Source of the DNA: CAJQND01 sp051010055
GTDB taxonomy: Bacteria; Pseudomonadota; Alphaproteobacteria; Rhizobiales; CAJQND01
Assembly (NCBI GenBank): GCA_051010055.1
Contig: JBPCVY010000146.1
Location: forward strand, 1-17,858
Length of the DNA stretch: 17,858 bases
Reading direction: 5' to 3'
In this document: positions 15,288-17,858 of the stretch, in pieces
Numbering within the stretch: the stretch's first letter is position 1
How the letters are laid out: every line of letters starts with the position of its first letter
The notes under the pieces: model-generated
What the model was told of the DNA's origin: nothing
Database searches by the model: none
Seen by the model: the letters and a program-made list of their open reading frames with translations, nothing else
Position numbers and translations under genes: made by a program

Positions 15288-16097
15288 TTAGGCCGCCTTT
15301 GTGAACGCTGCCGGCACGGGCACTTTTGAGAACAAACGGAAGAAATTTTTCGACGTGACGGTGGCCATCTCGGCAGCGCTAACACCTTTGGTTTCTGCCA
15401 GTTTTTCAAGGGTATACACCGTGTAGGCAGGTTCATTTGTTTGGCCGCGATGTGGTGCGGGGGCAAGATAAGGCGCATCGGTTTCAACCAAAATTCTGTC
15501 CATCGGCGACTCGCGGGCAGCATCGCGAATGCCTTCAGCGTTCTTAAACGTCAAAATTCCGGAAAATGAGACATAGGCGCCCAGTTCAAGCCCTGCGCGG
15601 GCAAGGGCTATGTGTGAGGAAAAGCAATGGAGAAGGGGTGTGAAAGCCCCCTTCCCCATTTCGTCGCGCAAAATCGCTGCGGTATCATCTTCTGCATCAC
15701 GTGAATGAATGATGAGCGGCAATCCGGTGCGCCGTGCTGCATCGATGTGAACACGGAAACTTGCCGCCTGCACATCGCGCGGGCTGTTGTCATAGTGATA
15801 ATCAAGGCCAGCCTCGCCAATGCCCACCACCTTGGGATGGGCCGCAATCTCCACCAACTCATCTGCGGTTATATCGGGCTCTTCAGCTGCGTTGTGCGGG
15901 TGAGTGCCGACAGAGCAGTAAATCTGATCGTATTTTTCCGCAATCTTGAGGATTTCATCAATTCGCCTTACCCGCGTGTTGATGGTCACCATCAGCTTTA
16001 CGCCAGCTGCATCCGCCCTGGCAACAACGCCGTCCAGATCGTCCTTAAATTGGGGAAAATCGAGATGGCAATGGCTATCCACAATCGACGGTAACAT
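15288..16097 (-). CDS. tatD: TatD-family metal-dependent deoxyribonuclease
   Basis: TatD proteins are TIM-barrel metal-dependent nucleases (3'-5' exonuclease activity is known for E. coli TatD) linked to DNA repair and turnover. At 269 residues it has the usual length. Metal ligands are visible: His9 and His11 in DSHCHLDF, Glu95 in GIGEAGLDYHY, His131 in IIHSRD, His157 in LLHCFS and Asp207 in LVETDAPYLAP. Its ATG overlaps the metG stop by one base (TAATG), and the hydrolase gene starts 5 nt after its stop. The gene lies in a conserved holB-metG-tatD-hydrolase arrangement and has no link to Tat secretion. Confidence 0.95.
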   Translation of the reverse strand: MLPSIVDSHCHLDFPQFKDDLDGVVARADAAGVKLMVTINTRVRRIDEILKIAEKYDQIYCSVGTHPHNAAEEPDITADELVEIAAHPKVVGIGEAGLDYHYDNSPRDVQAASFRVHIDAARRTGLPLIIHSRDAEDDTAAILRDEMGKGAFTPLLHCFSSHIALARAGLELGAYVSFSGILTFKNAEGIRDAARESPMDRILVETDAPYLAPAPHRGQTNEPAYTVYTLEKLAETKGVSAAEMATVTSKNFFRLFSKVPVPAAFTKAA

Positions 16098-17650
16098 TAC
16101 GCTTCAGCCTCCACTTCCACATAACGCGGGAACACCGGTTCAGGCTTTGGAATTGTGGTTCCAGCGCGCAACTTTCCGGGTTCGCCAAGAGCTGGAAATG
16201 TGCGCTCCTCTTCTCCCACCCCAAGATTGTCTAAAAGCTTGGCGCCGCTTTCCGGCATATAGGGCTGCACGAGAATTGCGACTTGGCGCACCAGTTCCGC
16301 AGTAACATAAAGGACCGTTCCCATGCGTTCAGGATCGGTCTTTTTAAGCGCCCAGGGCTCTTCACCGGCAAAGTAACGGTTGGCGTCTGCAACGATGCGC
16401 CAAATCGCTTCCAGGCTCTTGTGAAGTTCCTGCTTGTCCTGAAACGGCCGGATTTCGGGTAGCAATCCGTCGGCAGCACTAAGAATGTCGCTGTCTTGCT
16501 GTAAAAGTGCACCTGGCTGCGGGATCACGCCGTCGCAGTTTTTGAAGATCATTGATAATGAGCGTTGGGCAAGATTTCCCAAATCATTGGCGAGGTCAGC
16601 ATTGATGCGGGCGACAATCGCTTCATGGCTGTAATTGCCATCCTGGCCGAACGGCACCTCGCGCATAAAGAAATACCGCGTCTGGTCAACACCGTAGGTT
16701 TTTACCAGTGAGAACGGGTCGATGACATTGCCCACAGATTTGGACATTTTTTCACCCTTATTGAACAAGAAACCGTGGGCGAAAACGCGCTTGGGAACCG
16801 GAATGCCTGCGGACATCAGGAATGCGGGCCAGTAAACGGTGTGAAAACGAATTATGTCCTTACCGATGATGTGCGCATCAGCCGGCCAGTAGTGCCAGTT
16901 TTTCGAGCTTTCATCGGGAAACCCGACGCCGGTAATGTAATTGGTCAGGGCATCCAGCCACACATACATGACGTGACGGTCATTGCTTGGCACCTTGATG
17001 CCCCAATCAAATGTGGTGCGCGACATGGAAAGATCACGCAATCCACCCTTAACGAAGCTCATTACTTCGTTGCGTCGCACGTTCGGGCCAATAAAGTCGG
17101 GATTGGTTTCAAAAAGCTCAAGCAGCTTGTCCTGATACTCAGACAGGCGGAAAAAGTAGCTTTCCTCCTCAACCCACTCCACCGGCGAGCCCTGTGGCGA
17201 GAGCTTTTCGCCATTCTTGCCTTTCTTCAGCTCGCTCTCGTCGTAATAGGCTTCATCGCGCACCGAATACCAGCCATTGTAGCTATCCAGATAGAGATCG
17301 CCATTTTCCTCCATGCGCCGCCAGATTTCTTGAGATGCCGCGTGATGGCGCGGTTCGCTGGTGCGGATGAAATCATCGTTGGAGCAGTTCAGTACCTCAA
17401 CCATATCCTGGAACAGGCTGGAATTGCGCTTCGCTAACTCGGCAGGCTCTAGGCCTTCCTGGCGCGCCGTTTGCAACATTTTGATGCCGTGTTCGTCGGT
17501 ACCGGTCAGAAAAAACACATCAAAGCCGTCAAGGCGTTTAAAACGCGCCAATGCATCAGTCGCCAAAGCCTCATAGGCATGGCCAATGTGAGGATTGCCG
17601 TTGGGATAACTGATAGCTGTTGTAATATAAAACTTCTGTTTTTCAGTCAT
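16097..17650 (-). CDS. metG: Methionyl-tRNA synthetase
   Basis: MetG charges tRNA-Met with methionine in the cytosol. The 517 residues form a class I synthetase. The catalytic HIGH motif is at 21-24 in YPNGNPHIGHAYE and the KMSKS motif at 301-305 in GEKMSKSVGNVIDP. The Rossmann fold lies between them, and a helical anticodon-binding domain follows. The connective segment near DEAYYDESELKKG has no cysteine pairs, so this is the zinc-less short form, and there is no C-terminal tRNA-binding extension. Both are usual for this lineage. The ATG lies 27 nt after the holB stop without a clear ribosome site; tatD overlaps its stop by 1 nt. Confidence 0.97.
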   Translation of the reverse strand: MTEKQKFYITTAISYPNGNPHIGHAYEALATDALARFKRLDGFDVFFLTGTDEHGIKMLQTARQEGLEPAELAKRNSSLFQDMVEVLNCSNDDFIRTSEPRHHAASQEIWRRMEENGDLYLDSYNGWYSVRDEAYYDESELKKGKNGEKLSPQGSPVEWVEEESYFFRLSEYQDKLLELFETNPDFIGPNVRRNEVMSFVKGGLRDLSMSRTTFDWGIKVPSNDRHVMYVWLDALTNYITGVGFPDESSKNWHYWPADAHIIGKDIIRFHTVYWPAFLMSAGIPVPKRVFAHGFLFNKGEKMSKSVGNVIDPFSLVKTYGVDQTRYFFMREVPFGQDGNYSHEAIVARINADLANDLGNLAQRSLSMIFKNCDGVIPQPGALLQQDSDILSAADGLLPEIRPFQDKQELHKSLEAIWRIVADANRYFAGEEPWALKKTDPERMGTVLYVTAELVRQVAILVQPYMPESGAKLLDNLGVGEEERTFPALGEPGKLRAGTTIPKPEPVFPRYVEVEAEA

Positions 17651-17677
17651 TTAGTTTTCATGCTTAAATTGAATGCC

Positions 17678-17858
17678 TCAAGCTGCCACAGTTCCGCTCC
17701 ATGCGCTCTCTAGGCGTTGAAACGCATGGACGATTGTTTGCCGCTTGTCGAGGTTTAGGGCATTCGTGCGGCGAATGGAACGGCCAATTTCGTCATAGGC
17801 CTCAGCTATTGCAGCCGGGTTTTTGAGCCCCCCCTCACGCTCCAATGTTGCGCGTGCC
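17678..17858 (-). CDS. holB: DNA polymerase III delta-prime subunit, C-terminal end
   Basis: HolB is a subunit of the clamp loader that places the sliding clamp on DNA. Only the last 59 residues are visible, ending before the TGA at 17678-17680; the start is beyond the right edge. The visible part includes IGRSIRRTNALNLDKRQTI, and the ALNLD(K/R)-Q segment resembles the C-terminal helix of rhizobial HolB proteins. The position directly upstream of metG-tatD agrees with the common order tmk-holB-metG-tatD. The fragment carries no catalytic motif, so the call rests on that segment and on context. Confidence 0.75.
   Translation of the reverse strand, partial: ARATLEREGGLKNPAAIAEAYDEIGRSIRRTNALNLDKRQTIVHAFQRLESAWSGTVAA

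Noticed and set aside
16775..17437. 220-residue open frame on the plus strand
   Set aside because: It is wholly antisense to metG, which has intact HIGH and KMSKS motifs; its sequence shows no recognisable domain.
17828..17834. Run of seven C in holB, possible frameshift site
   Set aside because: The HolB frame reads through it with the expected C-terminus, so there is no sign of disruption.
1..17858. CRISPR arrays, insertion sequences, tRNA genes or a multigene defence system
   Set aside because: I saw no regularly spaced repeats, transposase motifs, cloverleaf-like sequence or unexplained gene cluster; all but one gene belong to known core families.

Overview
The window is ordinary chromosome from an alphaproteobacterium, most likely Hyphomicrobiales (Rhizobiales). 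The evidence is the gene order ispD(F) <-> dusB(nifR3)-ntrB-ntrC-ntrY-ntrX, the NtrY/NtrX pair itself, a trkA-hfq-hflX run downstream, a zinc-less MetG and an 82-residue Hfq. G+C is moderate, about 52-53% in hand-counted lines of mazG and metG. I cannot name a genus.

Positions 1-206 (minus strand) hold the start of the IspD/IspDF isoprenoid enzyme, cut by the window edge. It diverges from dusB over a 143-bp spacer containing a strong imperfect inverted repeat. On the plus strand, dusB, ntrB and ntrC are packed together: a 2-nt gap, then a 4-nt overlap. A 255-bp spacer follows, with an NtrC-like dyad and a second hairpin. Then come ntrY and ntrX, a membrane histidine kinase and its regulator. 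DusB modifies tRNA, NtrB/NtrC adjust transcription to nitrogen status, and NtrY/NtrX form the linked second system. The NtrX central domain lacks the GAFTGA sigma-54 contact loop that NtrC keeps.

Positions 8002-10867 encode the potassium uptake pair TrkA (cytosolic regulatory ring) and TrkH (membrane subunit). trkA has a candidate promoter so close to its start that the leader would be only a few bases. Next are hfq (RNA chaperone) and hflX (ribosome-associated GTPase). hflX most likely starts at a GTG inside the end of hfq. It converges on mazG with an 11-bp gap.

From 12677 to the right edge every gene is on the minus strand. Read in transcription order they are holB (partial), metG, tatD, a PhnP-like metallo-beta-lactamase-fold hydrolase, a small GT-A-type glycosyltransferase-like gene and mazG. 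holB to the hydrolase is tightly packed and reads as a housekeeping operon. The glycosyltransferase-like gene is the only accessory-looking gene. It is about 46% G+C and is flanked by very AT-rich DNA (24 G/C in the 110 bases 13611-13720) carrying a perfect 16-bp palindrome and a terminator-like inverted repeat.

I found no CRISPR array, tRNA, rRNA, insertion sequence or phage gene. No gap between genes exceeds 300 bases. The strongest leads are the glycosyltransferase islet and the dyads upstream of dusB and ntrY. I do not see an undescribed multigene system here.
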